Below, piece after piece: positions 44,492 through 53,973 of a stretch of 64,000 nucleotides of DNA. Under the pieces are notes generated by a model that saw only the letters and a list, made by a program, of their open reading frames with translations, was not told where the DNA came from and ran no database searches. The DNA is from Helicobacter mesocricetorum. GTDB taxonomy: Bacteria; Campylobacterota; Campylobacteria; Campylobacterales; Helicobacteraceae. Made by a program: the position numbers and the translations under genes. The stretch covers positions 1 through 64,000 of the forward strand of contig NZ_FZPJ01000001.1 in the NCBI RefSeq assembly GCF_900198605.1, in the 5' to 3' direction. Positions within the stretch are counted from its first letter, which is position 1. Every line of letters starts with the position of its first letter.

Positions 44492-45674
44492 TCTCTTTCC
44501 TATTGATAATGGAGTAGTTGCAGCAGAGGGATTTTTCTGTGATGGCATAAGTGCGGAATTAAAACAAGATTCAATGCCTGATATTGCTTTTATCTACTCT
44601 GATACCCCCTGTGAAGTGGAAGCAATTTTCACACAAAACAAGTTTCAAGCCGCACCCATTTTGCACTACAAAAATTACAACCCATCTTTTAAGACAAATT
44701 TTGTCTTAATAAATTCTAAAAATGCTAATGCGCTAACAGGCATACAAGGATTAAAAAACATTGAAGAAATCCTCCAAGAACTCCAAACATTACACCCACA
44801 AATCATTAATCCCATTATGAGTTCCACAGGTGTAATTGGCGTTCAACTCCCAAAAGAAAAAATCATTCAATCACTCCACCAAATACATTTACACCATACA
44901 GACAACAAACAAGCCTCCCTTGCAATTATGACGACGGATAAATTCAATAAAACTCTTGCTTTTGAAGTGCTTTTAAAAGATAAAAGCCATTTTAGAATCG
45001 GTGCAATTTGCAAAGGAGCAGGTATGATAAATCCATCCCTTGCGACAATGCTATGTTTCATTACAACCGATGCAGCTATCCCTAAAGATGATATGAAACC
45101 ATTAATGCAAGAAGCTGTAAAAACAACTTTTAATGCTATTAGTGTCGATGGAGATACCTCAACTAATGATACAATTTTGCTCTTAAGCAATGGCAAAAGC
45201 AAAGCTTATGACAAAGAAGCCTTTCTCTTTGCCCTCACACAAATTATGCAACAACTAGCACTAGAGATACTAAGGGATGGAGAAGGTTCTACAAAACTTG
45301 TTGCCTTTGAAGTTAAAGGAGCAAAAAATAAAGAAGAAGCAATAAAAGCAGCAAAAGCCCTTAGTCAATCCCTATTGGTTAAAACTGCGCTCTTTGGTTG
45401 CGATCCAAATTGGGGTAGGATAGCATCTACCATTGGCGCAAGTGGCATAGAATGCAATCCTGATACCTTAGAAATTTATTTTGGCGATGTATGCGTTTAT
45501 TCCAAAGGAGAGATTCATTTTGATAATGAAAATGAAAGAAAAGCCGCAAAAATCCTCCAACAAGATTCCTATAAAATCACATGCAATATCGGTTTAGGTG
45601 AAGAATCTTTTACCGCTTATGGTTGTGATTTGGGCTATGAATATATTAAAATCAATGCAGATTATAGGAGCTAG
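44484..45674 (+). CDS. argJ: Glutamate N-acetyltransferase / amino-acid N-acetyltransferase
   Basis: It recycles the acetyl group in the cyclic arginine pathway and may also make N-acetylglutamate. 396 aa. The self-cleavage site that makes the alpha and beta chains is in SLATMLCFITTDAA (before the Thr near residue 188). KGAGMINPSLATM, DGDTSTNDTILLLSNG and FGCDPNWGRIASTIGASG are family blocks, and the C-terminus ends at Y.INADYRS. GAGGAG lies before the ATG inside the end of the channel gene. Confidence 0.95.
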   Translation: MFSLFPIDNGVVAAEGFFCDGISAELKQDSMPDIAFIYSDTPCEVEAIFTQNKFQAAPILHYKNYNPSFKTNFVLINSKNANALTGIQGLKNIEEILQELQTLHPQIINPIMSSTGVIGVQLPKEKIIQSLHQIHLHHTDNKQASLAIMTTDKFNKTLAFEVLLKDKSHFRIGAICKGAGMINPSLATMLCFITTDAAIPKDDMKPLMQEAVKTTFNAISVDGDTSTNDTILLLSNGKSKAYDKEAFLFALTQIMQQLALEILRDGEGSTKLVAFEVKGAKNKEEAIKAAKALSQSLLVKTALFGCDPNWGRIASTIGASGIECNPDTLEIYFGDVCVYSKGEIHFDNENERKAAKILQQDSYKITCNIGLGEESFTAYGCDLGYEYIKINADYRS

Positions 45675-46287
45675 AAATTGTTTTAACCAAAGCAACTATA
45701 AACCTCTATCCCATACCCTAGAAAACACTGCCTAGAATTTTAAATAATTTCTATTATCCACTACTTGTTTTTAAATACACTTAATTTCTTTGCTCTACAT
45801 TAAATAACAATCTCAATACAACAGCAATCCATTCAATTTCACAGAAATCTATTAATTCATTCCTCTACAAAACTACTGCATTTTTGTTTTTACAGAATTT
45901 TGTTTGACTTTGCAATTTTGTTTAACGACAAGTTTCCACTGCATTATTTATAAGGGGGTATTTTATCAAAGTGCGAAATTTATAGAGTGAGTGGCTTTGA
46001 GATGCGGTCAAATAATAGTTTGTTCTTTAAAATACTTTGATTTAAAATGAAAATTAAGCTTAGTTTTTTCACAAAACATCACAAAATGCCTTTGAAAAAT
46101 GGGTTTTAAGCTCGTATTAAAGGGTATCTAAAACACTCACAAAAATCATCACAAAATTTGCGTTAAGAATTAGGTGTAAATTTTGGAAGGAGACAGATTT
46201 TTAAGACTAAGTAACAGAAGATTTTATTTGTTTGATGTCTTTTTTAACTCACGCATTTTTAAAAAAAGATAAGGCAAGCAAATAATC
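45675..46287. other. Gene-free stretch after argJ
   Basis: About 610 bases with no credible gene on either strand. It is AT-rich with many TTTTGTTT-like tracts (45880-45930) and an imperfect direct repeat: CACAAAACATCACAAAAT near 46070 and CACAAAAATCATCACAAAAT near 46139. A GGAAGGAGA at 46184 has no start codon that leads to a useful frame. It may be the remains of a deleted gene, since a relic follows it. Confidence 0.6.
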
Positions 46288-46473
46288 TCACCCCCCACCC
46301 CGCACAGAATTAGCAACGATGAATGCTTCTCCTAACTTGTAAGAAAGACTTGTTTTTATCTTTAAATCTTCTTTATAATCACTATAAGATTCTAAAGAAG
46401 GGAGTTTAAAGTTTGGATTATTTTGGACTTTTTGCTTATTGCTTTTGCTCTTTGTTGTGTTTGCAAAAAACCA
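46288..46473 (-). pseudogene. C-terminal relic of a lost gene
   Basis: A 61-codon open stretch with no usable start, preceded in frame by a TAA at 46474-46476. The translation contains NNPNFKLPSLESYSDYKEDL and then KIKTSLSYKLGEAFIVANS, which looks like the C-terminal end of glycan- or LPS-related proteins of Campylobacterota (pattern LPPLESYxDYxEALKxKxHLSYxLGxA). That is pattern memory only. It ends in SVRGGG, read through a C-run at 46290-46300 that may mark a frameshift or deletion. Confidence 0.4.
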
Positions 46474-46521
46474 TTAAATCCTAACAGGTAGCTTAAGATT
46501 CCACTGAAAGTTTTAGCATCT

Positions 46522-47358
46522 TTAACAAAGATTTGTCCTTTTCTTGTCTGCTTCCAATGTCTTTTGTAAAACTCCATTATCCACGGCTTTTAGCTTAAAG
46601 GCTTCTATACATTGCCCTTGCACAACTTCACATACTATCATTTGAAAGACACTCGCAACACCCTTTTTATCTAGCACACTAAGCCTATTAGGGATTCCTG
46701 TTAAAAATCGCTCAATAGGTTCTTCTAGGTTCATACCAATAACGCTTTCTCTAGCACCGCTCATTCCTACATCACTTACTCCAAAAGTCCCCTCAAAAAT
46801 CTCTAAGTCATCAGTCCCTATATGCGTATGAGTGCCTAAAATCGCCCCAATTTTTCCTTTAAGCATCATAAACATTGCTCGCTTCTCACTAGTAGCTTCG
46901 GCGTGAAAATCTATAATAATATTCTTTATCCCCTGAAGTCTTAAATCCTCAACAACTTCCTTAGCACAAATAAAAGCATTATCACATTGTGGCATTCCAA
47001 AATGTCCCATAAGATTCAGCACGGCAAAAGATTCTTGATTTATTTCTCCACAATACAATCCTGTTCCAATCACAGCTTTTGGATAATTATACGGACGCAA
47101 AATCTTAGAATCTTTTTGCTCTAAAAGTGGAAAAATATCCTTTTTATCCCAAGTATGATTCCCTCCTGTAAAAACATCTATCCCATAGGATTTTAATTCT
47201 TCATAAGCACCAACGCCAAGCCCAAAGCCGTGACTTGCGTTTTCGCCATTAGCAATTATGCAATCTAAACGATATTCTTCTCTAGCAGTCTGTAAGTATC
47301 TGCGCACCCCTTCTCTGCCAATCTTCCCTACAATATCACCAATAAAGCCAAAACGCAT
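46522..47358 (-). CDS. YmdB family metallophosphoesterase
   Basis: 278 aa, a dinuclear-metal phosphodiesterase (TIGR00282/YmdB) that in Bacillus acts on cyclic nucleotides and 2',3'-cAMP. Metal motifs in order: MRFGFIGDIVGKIGREGVRR (Asp8), ANGENASHGFGLG, TGGNHTWDKKDIFPL, DFHAEATSEKRAMFM and GTHTHIGTDDLEIF. The start overlaps the stop of the autotransporter gene, so it is the last gene of the leftward chain. Confidence 0.9.
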   Translation of the reverse strand: MRFGFIGDIVGKIGREGVRRYLQTAREEYRLDCIIANGENASHGFGLGVGAYEELKSYGIDVFTGGNHTWDKKDIFPLLEQKDSKILRPYNYPKAVIGTGLYCGEINQESFAVLNLMGHFGMPQCDNAFICAKEVVEDLRLQGIKNIIIDFHAEATSEKRAMFMMLKGKIGAILGTHTHIGTDDLEIFEGTFGVSDVGMSGARESVIGMNLEEPIERFLTGIPNRLSVLDKKGVASVFQMIVCEVVQGQCIEAFKLKAVDNGVLQKTLEADKKRTNLC

Positions 47359-50300
47359 TAAAATCTCATTCCAAAAGAACCTGATAACTTCATATTGTTT
47401 TCTCTTCTTGCTAATTCATCTACTAAAGATAGATTAAAAAAATAATCCCCATATGTTAAATAATAAGAAACACCAAGTGAAATAAGGTATTTGTTAAGCT
47501 CATTTTGTTGGGTAAAGCTCTGTGTTATAAAATCATTAAATCGTGCTTTATTTTTAAGTGTTTTTCCATTTAATCGGTATTCATATATTCCAAAACCCGA
47601 AAAGGTATGTTTTAAGAATGTATCTTCAAAGCTATAAGAGAGATTTAAACCACTAGCTAAGGAGGTGGTATGATGATTAATTGGTTGATACTCTTTAGAC
47701 CATAATTCTCCACTTTCTTTAAAAGATTCTTGATGATAGTAGGCGTAATTAAGATATACCAAAGGCGTTAAAGTAAAATCCTGCAATTCCCAATCTTTTG
47801 CTACACCCATTTGCAAAGCAACTGATAAACTATTATATTTGGCATTAATGGAGCTAGTAGAACCTAAAACATTCCTATTCATTTTATTAAAACCATAATT
47901 AAAAAAGCTTCCACCAAGAAGCTTGAAAGCTCCAAGATTATAAATCGTATTGACCCCAAAATTTGCATTCTTGGAATCAAAATCACTTTGATTAAATTCT
48001 AAATCAGTATTAGAATATTTTAGATTCAAAGTCGCCCTTAAATCACTATTAATATCTTTTCCAATCGCTAAATCTACGCCACTAGAATAACCCTTATTAC
48101 CATCTCCATTAATTTTTTTATAAGAAGGACTAAGATACCAAAAAAGGTTTTTATTATTTAATTCTAAAAAGTTCCAAGTGTTTGTTAAGCTATCACTACT
48201 TACAGAAGCCAAATATTGGGGTTCTTGATGAAGATTAAAGGCTAAAGAAGTAGCAGCACTAGGATTAAGAGCAAAGAGCATATTATGCTGTGTGGTAGAT
48301 AAACTATTATTAGCATCTGAAGCTGCATTGTCCAAATAACTCTTTCCCTCAATACTTTCTAAAATCTGCACAGAATTAGGACTATTATCTAAGAGTGCAA
48401 AGTAATTTTTATAACCCTCCGATAAATTTCTATCATTCCTTATTTCCCTTAAAACACTTCCTACATTACTATTTGCGGTATTATAAGCATCTCCTTTAAG
48501 TGCAGGAGCAACAATAATTCCTTTATTAGCCGCATTAATCGTTGTTTTATCTGCATCAAGCACAGCTTCAAAACTCATCGCATTATTTTCCTTAACCCTC
48601 ACTTCTGTGAATTTATCAATAGAATCGCCAAGTTTCCCTAAATCAATTTTGACATATTCCCCACTATAAAAAAACTGCTGGAGGGGAATATACTCTAATA
48701 CCCCACTTTGAATATCATAACTACCAGCAAGAAGTAAAGAGTTTTTATCGCGCCCAAAATCAAGTTGCAAAAGACTATCTACACCTACTTGTCTATAAGT
48801 CCCTCTCACTTCTAAATTACTCAAATCCTCATTACCAACCCTTACAACACCTTCGTTCATTAAATCTTTATGAATAATCCCATTACCACTTAGTTTCCCG
48901 CCTTTTTCAACAAACACATTACTATTAACTAGCTCCCCCCCGCTTTTAGCACTCCTTTTTAATCTCAATGCTCCATCTTGAATGATAGTAGAACCCCTAT
49001 AAGTATTCACACCACTAAAAGTCAATTCTCCCTTTCCCTTCTTAATAAACCCAACATTAAGGTTTTGCATATTTGTTGGCAGATTTTTTGCACCACTATA
49101 ATGCAGACTATCATCCCACTGCTTTTGGGCAATATTGTTACTAAACTCTGCATTAGCCCCTTGTGTATCAACCTGATAATAGAGTTCTTCGGTATTATTT
49201 TTAAGCCTTGCTTTGTCTCTATCATTAAGGCGATTAGCATCTAAGGTAGCCACCCCCCCTAAAGCCTTTTTTACATCTAAAATGCCTTGCCCAAAGACAG
49301 CTTCCCTACTTAATCGAACAACTGCCTCATAATTTGCAGGGATTACCTTTGTAATAAGATTATTTAAAATATTATCTGCTTCAGTGCCTGTATAGCCCTC
49401 TGCTATCAAATCTTGCTTAATTTGCTGCGTATTATTATTTGCTGGTGGAGCATTATCAATATAAATAATCGTATAATACACATTATTGGGGTTATTGACA
49501 TTGGTGCTTCTTTTTACCACCAATTTAGGGGCTTGATAATCTTTATTAGCTGTGCTTAATAAAATATCTGCGATTTGCTTACCATTTAAAAAGGGAAATT
49601 TCTGTGCCACTAATGCCGCTGCACCACTCACCATAGGAGCTGCCATAGAAGTTCCACTTTGTTTGAAATAGTCATTTACACCTCTAGCATCTACACTATT
49701 GATTTGCCCTCCAAATGCCATTAAAGAATAATTTTCGCTCTTTAAAAAACCATTACTAAAATCACTCACTCCCTTAGCGGTTACTCTTAATTTATCTCCA
49801 TCTCTAAAAACACCATCAGCATTTAGAGAGCCAACATTAATAAAAGAACGTAAATTCTCATCAAAACTTGGCAAAATAGAATTCAATCCTGAAGAAATGA
49901 TTCCCTCATTTCCACTGGCAAACACAAGCAATGTCTGATTTTTTTGCGCTAAATTACTTATTTCTTCGGCATAAGAAAATTGATAGACATTTTGTAAAAA
50001 AAACTCGGATGGCTGCGTATCATAAAAAAATCCCCTATCAAAAGATAAATCTTGAATACCAACAAAAGGATAAAATGTATCATTCCAACTATTATTAATA
50101 ATCTTTACCTTATTTTTTGTAAAAAAGTCTGTAAAACTAGGAGGAACGCCATTCCCAAAGATTTGTCCAGAATAAAGCATAGCATCATAAGCTACACCGT
50201 GGGGCTTAGATGAATCAAGTTTCTCTCCAGCAATAATGCCTCCCACATGACTTCCATGTCCATTACTAGAGGCATCAAATATCGCTTCTCCCCCTATTTT

Positions 50301-50486
50301 ATTCTTTAAACTAATATGATTTTTATTCATAGCAGAATCCAACACACCGACATTAACACCCTTACCTGTAATACCTTGCTTATAAACATCTTGTGCATTA
50401 ATTAAATCTAAAGCTTTAGAATTCACAAAATTATCTGCCAAAATTTTTACAAACGAAAAAATCCATAAAATAATTAAAACTCGCAT
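47358..50486 (-). CDS. Subtilisin-like (S8) autotransporter protease
   Basis: 1042 aa, a type V secreted protein. A signal peptide (MRVLIILWIFSFVKILA) leads to a subtilase domain with catalytic Asp50 in VGVLDSAM, His77 in GHGSHVGGIIAGE and Ser near 280 in SGTSMAAPMVSGAAALVA; GNEG at ~193 holds the oxyanion Asn. About 475-550 has an autotransporter-associated repeat (KGKGELTFSGVNTYRGSTII). The last ~280 residues are a beta-barrel (strands such as YLISLGVSYYLTYGDYFFNL) ending in the terminal Phe of SFGMRF. Targets of the protease are unknown. It follows mfd by 6 bases. Confidence 0.92.
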   Translation of the reverse strand: MRVLIILWIFSFVKILADNFVNSKALDLINAQDVYKQGITGKGVNVGVLDSAMNKNHISLKNKIGGEAIFDASSNGHGSHVGGIIAGEKLDSSKPHGVAYDAMLYSGQIFGNGVPPSFTDFFTKNKVKIINNSWNDTFYPFVGIQDLSFDRGFFYDTQPSEFFLQNVYQFSYAEEISNLAQKNQTLLVFASGNEGIISSGLNSILPSFDENLRSFINVGSLNADGVFRDGDKLRVTAKGVSDFSNGFLKSENYSLMAFGGQINSVDARGVNDYFKQSGTSMAAPMVSGAAALVAQKFPFLNGKQIADILLSTANKDYQAPKLVVKRSTNVNNPNNVYYTIIYIDNAPPANNNTQQIKQDLIAEGYTGTEADNILNNLITKVIPANYEAVVRLSREAVFGQGILDVKKALGGVATLDANRLNDRDKARLKNNTEELYYQVDTQGANAEFSNNIAQKQWDDSLHYSGAKNLPTNMQNLNVGFIKKGKGELTFSGVNTYRGSTIIQDGALRLKRSAKSGGELVNSNVFVEKGGKLSGNGIIHKDLMNEGVVRVGNEDLSNLEVRGTYRQVGVDSLLQLDFGRDKNSLLLAGSYDIQSGVLEYIPLQQFFYSGEYVKIDLGKLGDSIDKFTEVRVKENNAMSFEAVLDADKTTINAANKGIIVAPALKGDAYNTANSNVGSVLREIRNDRNLSEGYKNYFALLDNSPNSVQILESIEGKSYLDNAASDANNSLSTTQHNMLFALNPSAATSLAFNLHQEPQYLASVSSDSLTNTWNFLELNNKNLFWYLSPSYKKINGDGNKGYSSGVDLAIGKDINSDLRATLNLKYSNTDLEFNQSDFDSKNANFGVNTIYNLGAFKLLGGSFFNYGFNKMNRNVLGSTSSINAKYNSLSVALQMGVAKDWELQDFTLTPLVYLNYAYYHQESFKESGELWSKEYQPINHHTTSLASGLNLSYSFEDTFLKHTFSGFGIYEYRLNGKTLKNKARFNDFITQSFTQQNELNKYLISLGVSYYLTYGDYFFNLSLVDELARRENNMKLSGSFGMRF

Positions 50487-50492
50487 TTTCCC

Positions 50493-53400
50493 CTACTTAA
50501 AGATATTTTTCAATTTCACAAAAACCGCCTCTAACACCTTATCTTCCTCTTTAGTTTCTGCGTAAAAAGTCTCTTGCTTTTTGTCCAAAAAAACAAAAGC
50601 GATTTTTTCTGCATAATTAAAGATTTTAGAGATTCTAGCATTTCTTGCTAAAATCTTAATTATAATAAGGTCTAAAAATTGTTTAGAATAAATATCTAAT
50701 TGCCCAAATCTCTCTTCAATCTCTCTAGCAATATCATAAACATTTTTAGCATCCTCGCAACGAGAAAGTCTCCTATATAACTCTAAGCGCAATGATTCAG
50801 ATGCAATAAGCTCTGGATTTAAAAACGCTGTAACACTTAATTTAACATCTATATTGTTTTCTTCTTTAATATTCCCACTTAAGGTATAAATCGCCTCTTC
50901 AAGCATTCTTAAATAAAGGGAATAACCGATATTTTTAATATGCCCACTTTGTGCTTCTCCTAAAAGATTCCCTCCTCCCCTGATTTCTAAATCGTGATAA
51001 GCTAAAGCACCACCACTCCCCAAATAAGAATTTTTTTCTAAAGCCAAAAGCCTTTTTTTGGCTTCTTGAGTAATAGGTGTAGAATCTTCTAGCAGAAAAT
51101 AACAAAACCCCTCTTTGTTTCCCCTACCTACCCTTCCTCTTAGTTGATGCAAATCCGCAATTCCAAATCTATCACTCTTATCAATTAAAATCGTATTAGC
51201 ATTGGGTAAATGCAATCCAGATTCCACAATGGAAGTGCAAAGAAGTATATCAAACTCTCCTCTAGCAAAGCCCAACAATATATATTCTCCCTCTTGTTGA
51301 GGAATCTGTGAATGCAAAATAGCAATTTTCAAATGGGGCAAAAGTGCTAAGATTTCTTCCTTTTTGCGCTTTATAGAGGCGATATTGTTATAAATATAAA
51401 AAACCTGCCCACCTCTTCTTAACTCCCTTAAAATACTCTGCTTTATTAAAGAATCCGAATACACCTTAACAAAACTCCTAACTGCCAACCTCTCATTTGG
51501 AGGTTCTTTCAACTCACTTAAGCCTTTAATATGCGATAGTGCCATATTAAGAGTTCTTGGAATAGGTGTAGCAGACATCGTAAGGAGGTGAATATTCGTG
51601 CTTAAATCTTTAATCTTTTCTTTTTGTTTAACGCCAAATTTATGCTCTTCATCTACAACCATTAAGGCAAGATTCTTAAAAATCACATTCAAAAGTGCGT
51701 GCGTTCCTACAACCATTTGTATCTCTCCGCTTTGCAAACCCTTTAAAATCTCCTTTTTTTCTTTAGTAGATACATACCTATCAAGCCTTGCAATCTTCAC
51801 CCCAAAACCACTTAATCTCTTCTCAATAGTCTGAAAATGTTGATAAGCTAGGAGTGTTGTAGGGACAATAATAGCGCATTGGTAGCCACTTAAAAAACAA
51901 GCAAACATAGCATTCATAGCCACTTCTGTTTTACCAAATCCAACATCACCGCTTAGTAATCTATCCATAACCCTATGGCTTGATAAATCTTTAAATATCT
52001 CTTTGATAGCGCTTTTTTGACTTTGCGTATAGACAAAACCACTTTGAGATTGAAAAAGTAAAATTTCTTCTTTATTGGTATCAATAGCTATCCCATCAAT
52101 AAGCTCTCTTTTTGCAGCAAGAGCCACAATAGCCTCTGCAATAACAAGCAATTTTTCACGCACTTTTTCCTTTAGCCTAGCAAAAGAACCTTTGCCTAAT
52201 TTATCCAAAAGAGGTATTCCGTCCCCATCAGCAATGTATCTATCAATCCTATCAAGATTTTCTACGGGTAAAAGTAGCTTATCCTCTCCTAAATATTTTA
52301 ACTCAATAAAATCTCTAGTTGCTCCAAAAATATTGGCTTGGATAATGCCATTAAAAAGTGCTACCCCATAATCAATATGCACGACATAATCGCCCTTTTT
52401 TAACTCATCAATTAAAATCTTACTTACAAACTTCTGTTTTCGTTTCGTAGCAGTATTTAAAGACAGGATTAAAAGCTCTTTACCTAAAATCCAAATACCA
52501 TAGTCTCTCTCTAAACAAAATTCATATTCTTTATGCTCACTAGGGAGAATCCCTGCTTGATGAAGTTGGGATTGTGTTTTAGAAATAATGGTGATTTTTT
52601 TATCTTTATGTAATGTTAAAAAGGTAGAAATTTGATTAAACTTCAAATCAAAATCTTGATAATGACTCGATTCTTCTAAAACTTCAAAGGTTGAAATCTC
52701 CTCTAAAACCTGCGTATTATGCTCTTTAAACTTCATAATTTCTGAGATTAATGTTAAGACTTGGGGTAATAATTTACAAGGGTATTCTTGGAATAAATAT
52801 TGAGTATCCTCCAAATACCATAACCCAAAAGAAGCAACCAAAGCATTACTCCTATCTTGCACTTCTTCTTTAGCAAGATTTTTTTCTATGTTTTGCAAAA
52901 GCTTCTCATAGCCTAAACTATCAAGATTAAAAAAAGCTGGAGGAATCTCTAAAGCCTCTATTTCTTCTTTAAAAGAAATTTGCGTCTGGACATCAAAACT
53001 TCTTATGCTTTCTACTTCATCACCAAATAAAGAAATCCGCACAGGATTTTCTAAATGAGGCAGAAAAATATCTATAATATCTCCACGAATAGAGACTTCC
53101 CTGCCCATCTCTACAAATTCTACAAATTCATAACCAAAATGCAAGAGCTGTTCTTTAAATTCTTGCAAATTAATCAACATTCCAAATTCTATTTTAAAGC
53201 CCTGCAAGGATTCTAATTTTGGCATTTTATGCAATAAAGTATGCAAAGGAGCGAATAATAATTTCTCTTTTTTGTATTGATAAAATGCTTTAAGGGTGTT
53301 AAAAATTTCTGAAAGTTCTTCTTGATAGCTTCTTAAATCTTCCCCAAAAACCACTGCAAAATCAGGTAAGACAAAAGACTTAAACCCAAGAAACTCTGCT

Positions 53401-53522
53401 ACATCACTTAACTTATGGGCTTGAATCTTATCTTCGACAAGAAAGATTAAGCCTTCTTTATAAGTCTTTTGAAAATGACCTTTGTTAGTATTTAAAAACT
53501 CATAAATACTACTTTGACTCAA
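50493..53522 (-). CDS. mfd: Transcription-repair coupling factor
   Basis: It removes stalled RNA polymerase and recruits UvrA. 1009 aa, shorter than E. coli Mfd (1148). Order: UvrB-like N-terminal domain; RNA-polymerase-interacting CarD-like domain near 365-430 (GDYVVHIDYGVALFNGII); helicase motifs GDVGFGKTEVAMNA (Walker A) near 525, VVDEEHKFGVKQ (DEEH) and SATPIPRT; then TSIVESGLHLPNANT, DRFGIADLHQLRGRVGRG and a C-terminal D7 region. TTG start, overlapping the end of ccmA by 14 bases. Confidence 0.96.
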   Translation of the reverse strand: MSQSSIYEFLNTNKGHFQKTYKEGLIFLVEDKIQAHKLSDVAEFLGFKSFVLPDFAVVFGEDLRSYQEELSEIFNTLKAFYQYKKEKLLFAPLHTLLHKMPKLESLQGFKIEFGMLINLQEFKEQLLHFGYEFVEFVEMGREVSIRGDIIDIFLPHLENPVRISLFGDEVESIRSFDVQTQISFKEEIEALEIPPAFFNLDSLGYEKLLQNIEKNLAKEEVQDRSNALVASFGLWYLEDTQYLFQEYPCKLLPQVLTLISEIMKFKEHNTQVLEEISTFEVLEESSHYQDFDLKFNQISTFLTLHKDKKITIISKTQSQLHQAGILPSEHKEYEFCLERDYGIWILGKELLILSLNTATKRKQKFVSKILIDELKKGDYVVHIDYGVALFNGIIQANIFGATRDFIELKYLGEDKLLLPVENLDRIDRYIADGDGIPLLDKLGKGSFARLKEKVREKLLVIAEAIVALAAKRELIDGIAIDTNKEEILLFQSQSGFVYTQSQKSAIKEIFKDLSSHRVMDRLLSGDVGFGKTEVAMNAMFACFLSGYQCAIIVPTTLLAYQHFQTIEKRLSGFGVKIARLDRYVSTKEKKEILKGLQSGEIQMVVGTHALLNVIFKNLALMVVDEEHKFGVKQKEKIKDLSTNIHLLTMSATPIPRTLNMALSHIKGLSELKEPPNERLAVRSFVKVYSDSLIKQSILRELRRGGQVFYIYNNIASIKRKKEEILALLPHLKIAILHSQIPQQEGEYILLGFARGEFDILLCTSIVESGLHLPNANTILIDKSDRFGIADLHQLRGRVGRGNKEGFCYFLLEDSTPITQEAKKRLLALEKNSYLGSGGALAYHDLEIRGGGNLLGEAQSGHIKNIGYSLYLRMLEEAIYTLSGNIKEENNIDVKLSVTAFLNPELIASESLRLELYRRLSRCEDAKNVYDIAREIEERFGQLDIYSKQFLDLIIIKILARNARISKIFNYAEKIAFVFLDKKQETFYAETKEEDKVLEAVFVKLKNIFK

Positions 53523-53973
53523 TAGCTTCCTTGTTTTGAAGAGTTATACTATTAGGTTTAATAGTGTTCCCAAAAGATTGCTTATATTCTGTATCATAAA
53601 CATTTTTATATTCATTACCTTTATGGACAATACTTTGACCAACAAGCTCACCTGTTTTTTCAATAATAAGTTCTTTAGCGACAATCTCCCCTTCAATCCT
53701 CCCTTGAGGCAAAATCTCTATAATATTACAAGTGCAACTTCCCATAACCTTACCACTTACCACTAAATGTTCTGTATTAATATTCCCATTGACATTGCCA
53801 TTTTTACCAATTATTACATTATTTTTAGCAATAATACCGCCCTCTAAATTCCCATCAATATGTAAATTACACTCACTAAGAATATCACCTTTTATTCTAG
53901 TGCCTTGAGCGATAATACTTGTGTTTCCTGAATTTCCGATAGACTGTTTATCACCGTTAGTAAAGATTGCCAT
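53509..53973 (-). CDS. ccmA: Bactofilin (CcmA-type cell-shape protein)
   Basis: A polymer-forming cytoskeletal protein needed for helical cell shape in H. pylori. 154 aa. Residues ~20-115 are a right-handed beta-helix of bactofilin repeats (IKGDILSECNLHIDGNLEG, then VIIGKNGNVNGNI, VVSGKVMG, IEILPQGRIEGEI). Both ends look flexible. It overlaps the endopeptidase gene upstream by 82 bases and mfd downstream by 14. ccmA beside a csd peptidase gene is the arrangement I recall from H. pylori. Confidence 0.93.
   Translation of the reverse strand: MAIFTNGDKQSIGNSGNTSIIAQGTRIKGDILSECNLHIDGNLEGGIIAKNNVIIGKNGNVNGNINTEHLVVSGKVMGSCTCNIIEILPQGRIEGEIVAKELIIEKTGELVGQSIVHKGNEYKNVYDTEYKQSFGNTIKPNSITLQNKEAIESK

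Noticed and set aside
46392-46577. A 61-codon open frame on the minus strand starting inside ymdB
   Set aside because: It overlaps the end of ymdB, has no ribosome binding site of its own, and the neighbouring frame carries the more protein-like sequence that I annotate as a relic.
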